In this document: piece after piece, positions 1 through 8,783 of the stretch
How positions within the stretch are numbered: the stretch's first letter is position 1
Layout: each line of letters starts with the position of its first letter
NCBI RefSeq assembly: GCF_002876705.1
Contig: NZ_MDAG01000007.1
Coordinates: 248,001-312,000 of the forward strand
Source: Enterovibrio norvegicus_B
Lineage (GTDB): Bacteria > Pseudomonadota > Gammaproteobacteria > Enterobacterales > Vibrionaceae
DNA: 64,000 nt
Direction of reading: 5' to 3'
Made by a program: the position numbers and the translations under genes
The notes under the pieces: model-generated
Database searches by the model: none
What the model saw: the letters and a program-made list of their open reading frames with translations, nothing else
What the model was told of the DNA's origin: nothing

Positions 1-1683
1 GAGCTCGTGATTTTGTACGAACAGTACAATGACACCGTTGAAAAAATTCGCGTCTACAACACCGAGCTTAACGACGCAAAAGAACAGGCTGAAGTTGCCA
101 ACCAGAAGAAGAGTGAATTTCTTGCCAACATGAGCCATGAAATTCGAACTCCGATGAACGGCATCATTGGCATGGCGTCTTTGTTAAAAGGCACCAAGCT
201 CGATGAAGAGCAGCGCGAATTTATAGAGATGCTTGAAACGTCTTCTTTGTCACTTCTTGACATCATCAACGACATTCTCGATTTCTCGAAAATCGAAGCG
301 GGGAAACTCGACCTCGACATCCTTGAACTCAACCTGTTCGAGCTGAACAAAGATATCGAGCATTTGTTCAAACTTCGCACCAAAGAAAAAAGCATCGATT
401 TCCGCTGCAATATCGACGAAGTGTTATCGCCGTTGTTGATGGGGGATGCCCCTCGTCTACGCCAAGTCATGATTAACTTGGTCGGAAACGCAGTGAAATT
501 CACAGAGCGAGGCCGTATCGACGTCAATATCCGTTTGGTTGAAGAAGTGGGCGATCGCATCACTGTGCTGTTTGAGGTGTTGGATACCGGTATCGGTATC
601 CCTGAACACAAACAATCCCAAGTCTTTGAGAAGTTCGAGCAAGCAGACGGCAGCATGAGCCGAAACTTTGGCGGAACAGGGCTTGGCCTTGCTATCTCTA
701 GCCAGATTGTTGAACTCATGGGCGGCAGTCTGAAGCTTGAAAGTAAAGAGGGCGTGGGAAGCCGCTTTTTCTTCTCGACCACCTTTGACCGTGCAGAAGC
801 CCCTGAAGCGACACCCATTGATGCACTCATGTTCTCTGATGCCGCGATGCTGCTGGTGGACGACAGTCGTTTAAACATGCGTATTACCAGCGCCCAATTG
901 AGTAACTTAGGCTGTCAGGTGACGTGTTGTGTGCACCCAGAAGATGCGGAAGGAATGATTGCAGAACGGATTGAAACGTCCAAACCGTTCAAGATTGTCA
1001 TCCTTGATAAACTGATGCCCGGCACAGACGGTTTCTCCGTTGCCTCTCAGCTGCAAAGCCGCTTCGGTAAGCGCTGTCCTAACATGATCATGATTACGGC
1101 AGCACCGGAAGTGCATGACACCGTGAAGCTCGACAGCTTCAACATTCAAGGATACTTATCGCGTCCGTACAAGTTTAACGATTTGAAAAACGTGTTAATA
1201 CGCATCCTTCGCAGCCAACAGCCGCAGTTGGATGTGGTGCCACTGAAAGAAGCCAGCAATCGTCTGGGTTCAAACACCAACAACACCTATTCAGGCCGTA
1301 TTTTGGTTGTTGAAGATACCTTGGTGAATCAGCGCGTCACCCAAGCCATGCTAACGCGATTAGGTGTAGACGTGGTGGTGGCTGAAAACGGGAAAATCGC
1401 CGTTGATTTGTGTGAAGCTGAAGCATTCGATCTGATCTTAATGGATTGCCAAATGCCGATCATGGATGGCTACCAAGCCTCTCGTTTGATTCGCGATCAC
1501 GATCTCGCCCCGCAAACGCCGATTGTTGCCTTAACGGCAAACGCCACGGCACACGACAAAGAAGAATGCTTGAAATCCGGCATGGACGATTACATCGCCA
1601 AGCCAGTCAGCAAGGCCAACCTTGAGCGCGTGATTAAACTGCACATGCCAGGCGCCTCTGAAGAGCAAGCACAGACGATTTAA
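1..1683 (+). CDS. Hybrid sensor histidine kinase with two receiver domains (5' partial)
   Basis: The reading frame is open to the window edge, so the sensor part lies outside. Residues are numbered from the GTG at 7. A coiled-coil linker leads to a HisKA domain (about 38-104) with the H-box SHEIRTPMNG, then a HATPase_c domain (about 150-262) with N-box NLVGNAVKF and G-boxes DTGIGIP and GGTGLGL. Receiver 1 (about 278-398) keeps the phospho-acceptor Asp in VILDKLMPG, but the conserved Lys is Arg (LSRPY). Receiver 2 (about 431-547) is canonical, with LMDCQMPIMDG and AKP. There is no HPt domain, so phosphotransfer must use a separate protein. The family autophosphorylates on His and relays to Asp; the signal here is unknown. 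The kinase identity is certain, the pathway is not. Confidence 0.93.
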   Translation, partial: ELVILYEQYNDTVEKIRVYNTELNDAKEQAEVANQKKSEFLANMSHEIRTPMNGIIGMASLLKGTKLDEEQREFIEMLETSSLSLLDIINDILDFSKIEAGKLDLDILELNLFELNKDIEHLFKLRTKEKSIDFRCNIDEVLSPLLMGDAPRLRQVMINLVGNAVKFTERGRIDVNIRLVEEVGDRITVLFEVLDTGIGIPEHKQSQVFEKFEQADGSMSRNFGGTGLGLAISSQIVELMGGSLKLESKEGVGSRFFFSTTFDRAEAPEATPIDALMFSDAAMLLVDDSRLNMRITSAQLSNLGCQVTCCVHPEDAEGMIAERIETSKPFKIVILDKLMPGTDGFSVASQLQSRFGKRCPNMIMITAAPEVHDTVKLDSFNIQGYLSRPYKFNDLKNVLIRILRSQQPQLDVVPLKEASNRLGSNTNNTYSGRILVVEDTLVNQRVTQAMLTRLGVDVVVAENGKIAVDLCEAEAFDLILMDCQMPIMDGYQASRLIRDHDLAPQTPIVALTANATAHDKEECLKSGMDDYIAKPVSKANLERVIKLHMPGASEEQAQTI

Positions 1684-1722
1684 TTTAAGTTATTGAAACT
1701 ATTGTTTGGTGATTTATTGGAG

Positions 1723-2208
1723 TTACCCAGTAGTTTCTTTATTTTTGGTATCTTCAAACGAACCACACCATGTTTTGTACATGTCGTCGTGAAGCCTTTT
1801 TACTGGATTCACCTCAGGTAATTTGTAGTGTTGAAGTATTCGATCGATACGTTTCTCAAGAATCTTCAAACTAGCTGCTTGGTTTGCTACTTTTTCAGAT
1901 GTTTTAAACCAATGATTTCTTTGATGCTCCCATAGGTCTGGACTGACTTCTTTTGTGTTGAGATAAAATTTTTGATCTGCACCGCTACCTAGAACTCGGA
2001 AAGGAAGAATATCTGCGCATTCGAGCCATGATTTATCTAAAGCGTGTTCGCAGATCAACTTTTGATTCCTTTTTCCAACTACTACTGCATTGATGAACCA
2101 CCACAAAATAGAATCTCTACACACCATCAATATTGGAAAAATGATGTAAGTAAATAGGCCTAACGTCGTGATCTTTATTAGTGAACCCCAACTCAACTCG
2201 ATTTCCAC
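1723..2208 (-). CDS. Hypothetical membrane-anchored protein, 161 aa
   Basis: The start is a GTG preceded by GGAG seven bases upstream. The N-terminal part (about residues 10-42) is hydrophobic and looks like one or two membrane segments. The rest is soluble, charged and probably helical (about 90-140), with several Trp and Cys residues. I recognise no family. It converges with the kinase upstream, with only 39 bases between them, and has no partner gene on its own strand. It is probably real because of the ribosome site and typical composition, but the function is unknown. Confidence 0.6.
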   Translation of the reverse strand: MEIELSWGSLIKITTLGLFTYIIFPILMVCRDSILWWFINAVVVGKRNQKLICEHALDKSWLECADILPFRVLGSGADQKFYLNTKEVSPDLWEHQRNHWFKTSEKVANQAASLKILEKRIDRILQHYKLPEVNPVKRLHDDMYKTWCGSFEDTKNKETTG

Positions 2209-2355
2209 TCAAATACTCCATCGATAAAACGTAAATGCAGGTGACTAGGCAAATTGTCTCCAATTATATCATCGTGACTTATTGCGAAGGTTGTTCGTAA
2301 TCAAATCAATTTGTTACAGAAAAAAGCTCTGAAGGTTAGAATGATCCGTAAAGAA

Positions 2356-2381
2356 AAAACGCCTGCATCTGCAGGCGTTTT
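2356..2381 (-). terminator. Second rho-independent terminator downstream of glpV
   Basis: A perfect 12-bp inverted repeat (AAAACGCCTGCA and its complement, two-base loop) is flanked by A/T runs on both sides, so it can work in both directions. It lies about 115 bases after the glpV stop and backs up the terminator at 2448-2477. I see no gene in the rest of 2209-2495. Confidence 0.85.
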
Positions 2382-2447
2382 ACTTACGCAATATGGTTTC
2401 ACTTTTTTACTGCATCCCGTCCGAGTTGAACGGCTTCATCCTCAGGG

Positions 2448-2477
2448 AAAAAAGCAGAAGCGCATGAATGCTTCTGC
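2448..2477 (-). terminator. Rho-independent terminator of the glp operon
   Basis: GCAGAAGC and GCTTCTGC form an 8-bp stem. Read on the minus strand it is followed by six T residues. It starts 18 bases after the glpV stop codon. Confidence 0.85.
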
Positions 2478-2495
2478 GAGTCCACTTAGTGCAAC

Positions 2496-4235
2496 TTATT
2501 GAGGTGAATCTGTTTCCCAAGATTTCAGCAGCTCATTGTATGAGATGGTGACACCTTGAGGTTTCTCGTTGGCCAGTTTGGCTTTTGGTGCGCCAGGTTG
2601 TTCTAGCCAGTAAGATGCATCGCGTTTGTCGTTAAGCTCAGGGCCACATTCGCCTTGCACGTTGGCGCGCTCAAGACGCTGCAGAACGCGGTCTTGTGCT
2701 TTTGCCAAGCCATCAAGTGCTTCTTGTGGTGTGCTCTCGCCGTTTGCCGCTTCTGCAATGAATTGCCACCACAGTTGCGCCAGTTTCGGATAATCCGGCA
2801 CGTTGGTGCCTGTCGGTGTCCACTGAACGCGCGCAGGACTGCGGTAGAATTCAACGAGGCCACCTAACTTGGGTGCAATATCTGTCATCGCTTGCGAGTT
2901 GATGTCAGATTCACGAATCGGCGTTAGGCCGACCAGCGTTTTCTTCAACGACACGGTTTTAGACACAGTAAATTGCGCATACAACCAAGCCGCGGCGCGA
3001 CGTTTAGGGTCGGTGGCCTTCATCAACGTCCAAGAACCTGTGTCTTGATACCCCAATTTCATGCCTTCTTCCCAGTATGGGCCTTTAGGCGACGGTGCCA
3101 TGCGCCATTTAGGTGTGCCGTCAGTGTTGACTACCGCTAAGTTTGGTTTTGTCATGTCGGCGGTGAAGGCGGTGTACCAGAAAATTTGTTGTGCAATAGA
3201 ACCTTGTGCTGGGACAGGGCCAGCTTCTGAGAACGTCATGCCTTGTGCTTCTGGTGGCGCGTACTTGCGCAGCCAATCTACGTATTTGGTTGTTGCGTAA
3301 ACCGCTGCTGGGCCGTTAGTGGCGCCCCCGCGTTCCACACTTGAACCAACAGGACGACAGCCTTCTACGCGAATACCCCACTCATCGACAGGTTTTCCGT
3401 TAGGAATACCTTTATCGCCTGCGCCTGCCATAGAGAACCATGCATCAGTAAAACGCCAGCCAAGTGAGGGATCTTTTTTCCCGTAATCCATATGGCCGTA
3501 GACGCGTTGACCGTCGATCTCTTTCACATGGACAGAGAAGAATTCTGCGATGTCTTCATAGGCAGACCAGTTCACTGGCACACCCAGCTCGTAGCCGTAA
3601 ATGTCTTTGAATTGTTTTTTCAAATCATCACGTTCAAACCAGTCGGCACGGAACCAGTAAAGGTTGGCAAACTGCTGATCGGGCAGTTGATAAAGTTTTC
3701 CGTCTGGGCCTGTGGTGAACTCGGTGCCGATAAAGTCGCCGATGTCGAGAGTAGGCAAGGTAATGGTGCGGCCTTCTCCTTCCATGTAGTCACTAATAGG
3801 GAATACTTTACCGTAGCGGAAGTGCGTACCAATCAGATCTGAGTCATTGATGTAGGCGTCATAGATACTGCGGTTTGATTGCATTTCAGTTTGCAGTTTT
3901 TCTACCACGTCGCCTTCTTGAATCAAATCGTGGGTGACTTTAATGCCCGTGATTTCTTCAAAGGCTTTTGCGAGCACCTTGGACTCGTATTCATGGGTGG
4001 TGATGGTTTCTGAGACCACTTTGATTTCCATGCCACGAAACGCTTTTGAGGCATTGGTAAACCACGCCATTTCTTCGAGTTGACGTTTGCTGCTTAGGGT
4101 AGAAGGGGTGAATTCATCGTACACCCATTTCTGTGCAGCATCTTTGTATTGGTCTGCTAGCGCACTTGGCGCGAGCAGCATCCCGATTAGGAATCCGAGA
4201 GGCGTCCATTGCTTTGATGCAGGTAAGTGCTTCAT
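2496..4235 (-). CDS. glpV: Glycerol-type ABC transporter, periplasmic substrate-binding protein
   Basis: This 579-aa protein has an N-terminal signal peptide with likely cleavage after SALA (about residue 27). It belongs to the large extracellular solute-binding family 1. Its length and its place as last gene after two permeases and a DUF2160 protein match GlpV of the rhizobial glpSTPQUV glycerol importer. The start is an ATG with AAAGGAG upstream. It would capture the polyol in the periplasm and deliver it to GlpP/GlpQ. It is encoded 27 bases after glpU, and two terminators follow. Family assignment is firm. Glycerol as substrate is inferred from gene order, since no glpK or glpD is in the window. 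Confidence 0.85.
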   Translation of the reverse strand: MKHLPASKQWTPLGFLIGMLLAPSALADQYKDAAQKWVYDEFTPSTLSSKRQLEEMAWFTNASKAFRGMEIKVVSETITTHEYESKVLAKAFEEITGIKVTHDLIQEGDVVEKLQTEMQSNRSIYDAYINDSDLIGTHFRYGKVFPISDYMEGEGRTITLPTLDIGDFIGTEFTTGPDGKLYQLPDQQFANLYWFRADWFERDDLKKQFKDIYGYELGVPVNWSAYEDIAEFFSVHVKEIDGQRVYGHMDYGKKDPSLGWRFTDAWFSMAGAGDKGIPNGKPVDEWGIRVEGCRPVGSSVERGGATNGPAAVYATTKYVDWLRKYAPPEAQGMTFSEAGPVPAQGSIAQQIFWYTAFTADMTKPNLAVVNTDGTPKWRMAPSPKGPYWEEGMKLGYQDTGSWTLMKATDPKRRAAAWLYAQFTVSKTVSLKKTLVGLTPIRESDINSQAMTDIAPKLGGLVEFYRSPARVQWTPTGTNVPDYPKLAQLWWQFIAEAANGESTPQEALDGLAKAQDRVLQRLERANVQGECGPELNDKRDASYWLEQPGAPKAKLANEKPQGVTISYNELLKSWETDSPQ

Positions 4236-4262
4236 AGTTTTTAGCTCCTTTAACGTATTTCC

Positions 4263-4535
4263 CTAACCCCAGCGTAGAACAATACCGAGCCAAACGATGG
4301 AAATCCCAAACGGATACCATATGGCGAGGTCTGTCATACCGATGAAGAAAAGGTGTATATAGGCACTGCTCAGTAGGCCTATAAAGAGTCGATCACCCCG
4401 TGTGGTTGTGATAGGCAGAAAGCCTTTGCGAGCAACGCACGGTCGGAGTACTTCGAAAGTGGTCATCACCAGCAAAATGCAGCCGATGGTGATAAAAAAA
4501 AGTGCACTGGGTTGAGTCCAAGCCATCCAATTCAT
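4263..4535 (-). CDS. glpU: DUF2160 small membrane protein of the glycerol-type importer
   Basis: The preferred start is the ATG at 4535 (MNWMAWTQ), preceded by AAGGAG at six bases; an in-frame codon at 4577 would overlap glpQ and has no such site. The product is 90 aa and mostly hydrophobic, with about three membrane segments (about 10-30, 48-65, 70-88). DUF2160 proteins sit beside this type of ABC transporter and correspond to GlpU, an accessory inner-membrane subunit whose molecular role is not settled. It lies 10 bases after glpQ and 27 bases before glpV, within one transcript. Confidence 0.82.
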   Translation of the reverse strand: MNWMAWTQPSALFFITIGCILLVMTTFEVLRPCVARKGFLPITTTRGDRLFIGLLSSAYIHLFFIGMTDLAIWYPFGISIVWLGIVLRWG

Positions 4536-4545
4536 TTGATTCTCC

Positions 4546-5343
4546 TTAAACGCGTCCCAACGCGAATCCTTTAGCAACGTGATTACGCACGAACCAAATC
4601 ACCAGCAGCCCCGGTACGATGGTCAGCACACCAGCGGCGGCGAGTACGCCCCAATCAATACCTGACGCACTGACGGTTCGCGTCATGGTGGCAACAATGG
4701 GTTTGGCGTTAACGGAAGTCAGTGTTCTGGCAAGTAAGAGCTCAACCCAACTGAACATGAAACAGAAGAACGCGGTTACGCCGATGCCCGAACGGATCAT
4801 GGGAATGAAAATACGACCGAAGAAACGTGGGAAACTGTAGCCATCGATATAGGCTGTTTCGTCGATCTCTTTGGGTACACCAGACATGAAACCTTCCAAA
4901 ATCCACACCGCGAGCGGCACGTTAAACAGACAGTGGGCAAGCGCGACCGCGATATGGGTATCAAACAAGCCAACGGAGCTGTATAGCTGGAAGAAAGGCA
5001 ACAGGAAGACGGCAGGTGGTGCCATTCTGTTGGTGAGTAACCAAAAGAACAGGTGCTTGTCGCCCACGAAGCGGTAGCGCGAAAACGCATACGCCGCAGG
5101 CAAGGCAACAGCCAGCGACAGTAGAGTATTGATGGTCACGTAGGTCAGTGAGTTCAAATACCCTGAATACCAGCTTGGGTCAGAGAAAATGATCGCGTAG
5201 TTCGCCAGCGTTGGCGATTGCGGCCAAAAGGTTAATCCGCCCAGAATTTCTTCATTGGTTTTAAAAGACATCATCAGCAACCAATAAATTGGCAGCATTA
5301 AGAAGATGATGTAGGCAATAAGGCCAAGCGTTTTTTTCTGCAT
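4546..5343 (-). CDS. glpQ: Glycerol-type ABC transporter permease (MalG-like)
   Basis: This 265-aa inner-membrane permease of the binding-protein-dependent family has six predicted membrane helices. The first is near residues 8-28. The EAA-type cytoplasmic loop that contacts the ATPases reads EIDETAYIDGYSFPRFFGRI (about 157-176). The ATG start has AGGAGC upstream. It is three bases downstream of glpP, so the two are co-translated. It would form the channel with GlpP and accept substrate from GlpV. The permease call is certain; the subunit name rests on operon order. Confidence 0.87.
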   Translation of the reverse strand: MQKKTLGLIAYIIFLMLPIYWLLMMSFKTNEEILGGLTFWPQSPTLANYAIIFSDPSWYSGYLNSLTYVTINTLLSLAVALPAAYAFSRYRFVGDKHLFFWLLTNRMAPPAVFLLPFFQLYSSVGLFDTHIAVALAHCLFNVPLAVWILEGFMSGVPKEIDETAYIDGYSFPRFFGRIFIPMIRSGIGVTAFFCFMFSWVELLLARTLTSVNAKPIVATMTRTVSASGIDWGVLAAAGVLTIVPGLLVIWFVRNHVAKGFALGRV

Positions 5344-5346
5344 CGT

Positions 5347-6216
5347 TTAGCTCCTATTGTCCATGCTGGTCATGGCGGTGTAGAACAACCAACTCACCAA
5401 CAAGATGATCAAGAAATAGATGATTGAGAATGCTGCCGCGGGACCCAAATCGAATTGACCGACCGCCATTTTCGTGAGTGTTTGCGACAAAAAGGTGGTG
5501 GAGTTACCCGGGCCGCCGCCTGTTAAGACGAACGGTTCGGTGTAGATCATGAAACTGTCCATAAAGCGCAGTAACACACCGAGCAGCAACACGCTTTTTA
5601 GCTTGGGCAGTTGGATGTGTCGGAACACCGCCCAGTTAGACGCGCGGTCAATTTTTGCGGCTTGATAATACACATCAGGAATGGCGCGAAGGCCGGAGTA
5701 GCAAAGCAGGGCAACTAACGATGTCCAGTGCCATACATCCATCACCAACACGGTGACCCATGCATCAACAGGGTTAGAGGCATAGTTGTAGCTCACGCCG
5801 ATGCTGTTCAAGAACCAGCCCAGCAAACCAATGTCGGCGCGGCCGAAGATTTGCCAAATAGTCCCGACCACGTTCCAAGGAATCAGCAGTGGCACGGCGA
5901 GCACGATGAGCACCAGTGAGGCTTTCAAACCACGCGCAGGCATAGTGAGTGCCACGGCGATCCCTAACGGAATTTCTATCGCGAGGACACAGAAGGAATA
6001 GATAAACTGTCGTACCAGCGAATCGTGTAGGCGTGGGTCATTCAGGATTTCTCGATACCACTCTGTGCCGACAAAATACGCCGTGTTTTGATCGAAGATA
6101 TCTTGAATCGAATAGTTCACCACCGTCATCAGCGGGATGATGGCGGAGAAGGCAACCAGCAAGAACACGGGGAGCACAAGCCACCACGCGTGGTTGTTTT
6201 CGGTTTTAGTCTGCAT
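5347..6216 (-). CDS. glpP: Glycerol-type ABC transporter permease (MalF-like)
   Basis: This 289-aa protein has six predicted membrane helices, starting with a strongly hydrophobic segment near residues 12-32. The EAA loop is near DVYYQAAKIDRASNWAVFRH (about 191-210). It overlaps the end of glpT by 11 bases and precedes glpQ by three, a tight operon arrangement. It is the other half of the transmembrane channel. The operon order ATPase-ATPase-permease-permease-DUF2160-binding protein is the basis for naming it GlpP. Confidence 0.87.
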   Translation of the reverse strand: MQTKTENNHAWWLVLPVFLLVAFSAIIPLMTVVNYSIQDIFDQNTAYFVGTEWYREILNDPRLHDSLVRQFIYSFCVLAIEIPLGIAVALTMPARGLKASLVLIVLAVPLLIPWNVVGTIWQIFGRADIGLLGWFLNSIGVSYNYASNPVDAWVTVLVMDVWHWTSLVALLCYSGLRAIPDVYYQAAKIDRASNWAVFRHIQLPKLKSVLLLGVLLRFMDSFMIYTEPFVLTGGGPGNSTTFLSQTLTKMAVGQFDLGPAAAFSIIYFLIILLVSWLFYTAMTSMDNRS

Positions 6217-7348
6217 GAGGCGCTCCTTGCTCTGCCGATACCGCGTCTGAGGAAGTGGGTTCTCCCGTGAGGTATTCGTCGATGTAGAGCTTTAGCCATT
6301 GGGCGGGAAAGCTTATCCATGTGTTTTCTTTCGGCACCGGCGTTTCTTCATCAATGCGCAATTTGAGTGGAATGCTGCCAAATTTCACGGTGATGATTTT
6401 ATAGGTGCCGAGGTCTTCCACGTATTGCACAGGCACTTGCCACGCATCATCGCGGGCGTCTTGCCACAAATGCACAAACTCAGGGCGAATACCGACTTTG
6501 ATGTTGTCGCTGGATGATGCGTCGAGCGCATGGGTTTGTTCATCCGTCAGCGGTATAAGCTTGCCTTCGAATTCCACGCCATTTTTGCTGCGGGTTACGG
6601 GCATCAAATTCATGCCTGGACTGCCGATGAAATAGCCAACAAACGTGTGATTCGGGGATTCGAAAAGCTCACGAGGTGACCCAAATTGCACGATCGCGCC
6701 GTCGTACATTACGGCGATTTCTTCCGCGAACGTGGCGGCCTCAAGCTGATCATGGGTGACATAGACCATGGTGATATGAAGTTGTTCATGGATTTGGCGA
6801 AGCTTACGGCGCAGTTTCCATTTGAGCTGCGGGTCGATCACCGTAAGGGGTTCATCGAACAAAATGGCCGATACATCTTCACGCACAAGGCCACGGCCCA
6901 TGGACACTTTTTGTTTTTCATCGGCGGTCAGGTTACTGGCGCGTTTGTTCAACACTGGCGTGAGCTCAAGCAGTTCCGCGACTTCACTGACGCGTGAACG
7001 CACTTTGGCCTCTGGTGTTTTCATGTTACGCAACGGAAAAGCGAGGTTATCTGCCACTGTCATGGTGTCGTACACCACAGGGAACTGGAACACCTGGGCG
7101 ATGTTGCGTTCTTGCGGAGCAAGGTGACTCACATCCTGCTTGTCGAACACCACTTTGCCTTCTGATGGGGTAAGCAAGCCTGAAATGATGTTTAGCATGG
7201 TGCTTTTGCCACATCCTGACGGGCCTAGCAGTGCATAGGCACCGCCATTTCGCCATGTGTGAGTCATCCTTCGGATTGCGTAATCATTCGCGCCGCTCGG
7301 TGAGGGCATGTACGAATGTGCGAGAGATTCTAAGACGATTTCAGCCAT
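6206..7348 (-). CDS. glpT: Glycerol-type ABC transporter ATPase with degenerate signature motif
   Basis: This 380-aa ATPase has Walker A GPSGCGKST (about residue 42-50), Walker B ILFDEP and an intact H-loop (YVTHDQLEA). The ABC signature is LTADEKQ in place of LSGGQ. The C-terminal part (about 240-360) is a TOBE/OB-type extension, as in MalK-like importers. It lies nine bases after glpS and overlaps glpP by 11. In a heterodimer its Walker A, Walker B and H-loop would pair with the normal signature of GlpS, giving one competent ATP site. The other site would be degenerate. Family assignment is firm; the asymmetry is read directly from the motifs. Confidence 0.88.
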   Translation of the reverse strand: MAEIVLESLAHSYMPSPSGANDYAIRRMTHTWRNGGAYALLGPSGCGKSTMLNIISGLLTPSEGKVVFDKQDVSHLAPQERNIAQVFQFPVVYDTMTVADNLAFPLRNMKTPEAKVRSRVSEVAELLELTPVLNKRASNLTADEKQKVSMGRGLVREDVSAILFDEPLTVIDPQLKWKLRRKLRQIHEQLHITMVYVTHDQLEAATFAEEIAVMYDGAIVQFGSPRELFESPNHTFVGYFIGSPGMNLMPVTRSKNGVEFEGKLIPLTDEQTHALDASSSDNIKVGIRPEFVHLWQDARDDAWQVPVQYVEDLGTYKIITVKFGSIPLKLRIDEETPVPKENTWISFPAQWLKLYIDEYLTGEPTSSDAVSAEQGAPHAD

Positions 7349-7357
7349 ACATACTCC

Positions 7358-8437
7358 TTAGCGATAACGGGCGGATTGAATGAGGTTTTGTGTGCTGTCG
7401 AACACATACAACTTGTGTGTTGGCACATAGATGCTGATGCGCTGATCCACTTGATAGTCATGCACCCCCGGTAAATGAAGCACCATGCCAACGTCGCGGT
7501 TTCGTACATGAAGAAAGGTTTCGCTGCCGCTGATTTCTGCCAGTTCAACCTCGACAGAAAGCTCGAGATCGTCGTCATTGTGGGGAACAAGGCTGAGGTG
7601 ATTGGGGCGAATGCCAAACTGATATTCCCCTTCCTCTAGCTCACTGAGAACGGTGTTTACAGGGAAGTGGATGTGTTCAGCAAAGGACACATTTCCATCA
7701 GCAATGTGGCCGTTGATCATGTTAATGGGCGGTTCACCGAACAACTCTGCGCTCGTAACAGAAGAAGGGTGGTGGTAAACCTCGGCGGTTGGGCCAGATT
7801 GAATCACCTTGCCTTCATGCATCAGCACCACATTGCCCCCAAGCGCGAGCGCTTCGTTGGGTTCTGTCGTGGCGTAGACGGCAATGGTATTTCTGGTCGC
7901 AAACAACTCGCGCATTTCTTGGCGAAGTTCTTCACGTAGCTTGTAGTCAAGGTTCACAAGCGGTTCATCAAACAAAATAAGGTCAGCATTTTTTACCAAG
8001 GCTCTCGCCATGGCGGTTCGTTGCTGTTGGCCCCCAGAGAGTTCAAGGGGAAGGCGGTGAAGAAACTGTTCGATGTGGAGCATCTCTGCGGTTTCTTGTA
8101 CGCGTTCACGGATGACGGACTCTGGGTGTTTTTCTAAACGTAGCGGTGAGGCAATATTTTCGAATACGGACAGGTTGGGGTAGTTAATGAATTGCTGGTA
8201 AACCATGGACACATTGCGGTGGCGAACAGGCACACCTGTCATGTCTTGGCTGTTAAATAACACGCGCCCTGTGGTGGGCTTGTCTAGCCCCGCCATCAAT
8301 CGCATTAAGCTGGTTTTACCTGCCAAGGTTCTTCCCAAAAGGACATTGAATGAGCCGGGTTCAAGAGTCAGATTGATCTCTTCAAGCCAGCTTTCGTTGT
8401 TACTGATCCTTGTGACGTTCTCTAGCGCTAAGGACAT
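7358..8437 (-). CDS. glpS: Glycerol-type ABC transporter ATPase lacking the H-loop histidine
   Basis: The preferred start is the ATG at 8437, preceded by AGGGAG; a GTG two codons upstream is in frame. The product is 359 aa. Walker A (GRTLAGKT), the signature LSGGQQQR and Walker B LILFDEP are canonical. The H-loop is YATTEPNEA, with Thr where His is expected. A TOBE-type C-terminal domain follows. It is the first gene of the operon, about 170 bases downstream of a -24/-12 promoter. Together with GlpT it would power uptake through GlpP/GlpQ. Confidence 0.88.
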   Translation of the reverse strand: MSLALENVTRISNNESWLEEINLTLEPGSFNVLLGRTLAGKTSLMRLMAGLDKPTTGRVLFNSQDMTGVPVRHRNVSMVYQQFINYPNLSVFENIASPLRLEKHPESVIRERVQETAEMLHIEQFLHRLPLELSGGQQQRTAMARALVKNADLILFDEPLVNLDYKLREELRQEMRELFATRNTIAVYATTEPNEALALGGNVVLMHEGKVIQSGPTAEVYHHPSSVTSAELFGEPPINMINGHIADGNVSFAEHIHFPVNTVLSELEEGEYQFGIRPNHLSLVPHNDDDLELSVEVELAEISGSETFLHVRNRDVGMVLHLPGVHDYQVDQRISIYVPTHKLYVFDSTQNLIQSARYR

Positions 8438-8606
8438 GAACACTCCCTGATCTGATCGTTGCCAATCGTTGGCATTGAGCCGTGCGGTGTCTCGTCAGTG
8501 AAAAAACAGCGGAATTTTTCCTTTTTCTTTCGTTTCTGTGTTTTTCGTGATGCTCGTTCTCTGACAGACGCCATACATTGGCTTTTAAAATATTCAACAT
8601 GACATA

Positions 8607-8622
8607 CGCCAGAAGTGTGCCA
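8607..8622 (-). promoter_or_regulatory. Candidate sigma-54 (-24/-12) promoter of glpSTPQUV
   Basis: On the minus strand the site reads TGGCACACTTCTGGCG. The -24 element TGGCAC is exact. The invariant GC of the -12 element lies at the correct distance from the GG, 12 bases first-base to first-base. The -12 box itself (TGGCG against TTGCA) is weaker. It lies about 170 bases before glpS, and the divergent gene encodes a sigma-54 activator, which is the main support. Confidence 0.7.
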
Positions 8623-8670
8623 ACAATTGATATCTTTTTATCTCATTGAAAATATTGAATTAAAAATAAA

Positions 8671-8686
8671 TGTGAGCACTGTCACT
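8671..8686. promoter_or_regulatory. Candidate CRP-binding site in the glp/regulator intergenic region
   Basis: The core TGTGA-N6-TCACT matches the CRP consensus TGTGA-N6-TCACA except at the last base, and is preceded by AAA as in the full consensus. It lies between the sigma-54 promoter and the divergent regulator gene, so it could tie either promoter to catabolite control. Confidence 0.45.
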
Positions 8687-8706
8687 GTGCATTTTGTGCG
8701 CAAGAA

Positions 8707-8736
8707 ATTGTTGACTGTTAACACTATGTGAACAAT
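8707..8736. promoter_or_regulatory. Candidate upstream activator sequence (inverted repeat)
   Basis: Two 9-bp arms, ATTGTTGAC and GTGAACAAT, are separated by 12 bases and form an inverted repeat with one mismatch. The site is about 85-115 bases upstream of the -24 element, the usual range for enhancer sites of sigma-54 activators. It also lies just upstream of the regulator gene, where autoregulation is common. Confidence 0.45.
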
Positions 8737-8783
8737 GCTTAACGACCATGCAACGTTTTCGAACGCTCAAAAAAGAAGGGTGG

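Noticed and set aside
54..878. 274-codon open frame opposite the first hybrid kinase
   Set aside because: It is antisense to conserved kinase motifs, very Ser/Arg-rich and has no family features.
2311..2502. Small open frame downstream of glpV
   Set aside because: It runs through two terminator hairpins and overlaps the glpV stop.
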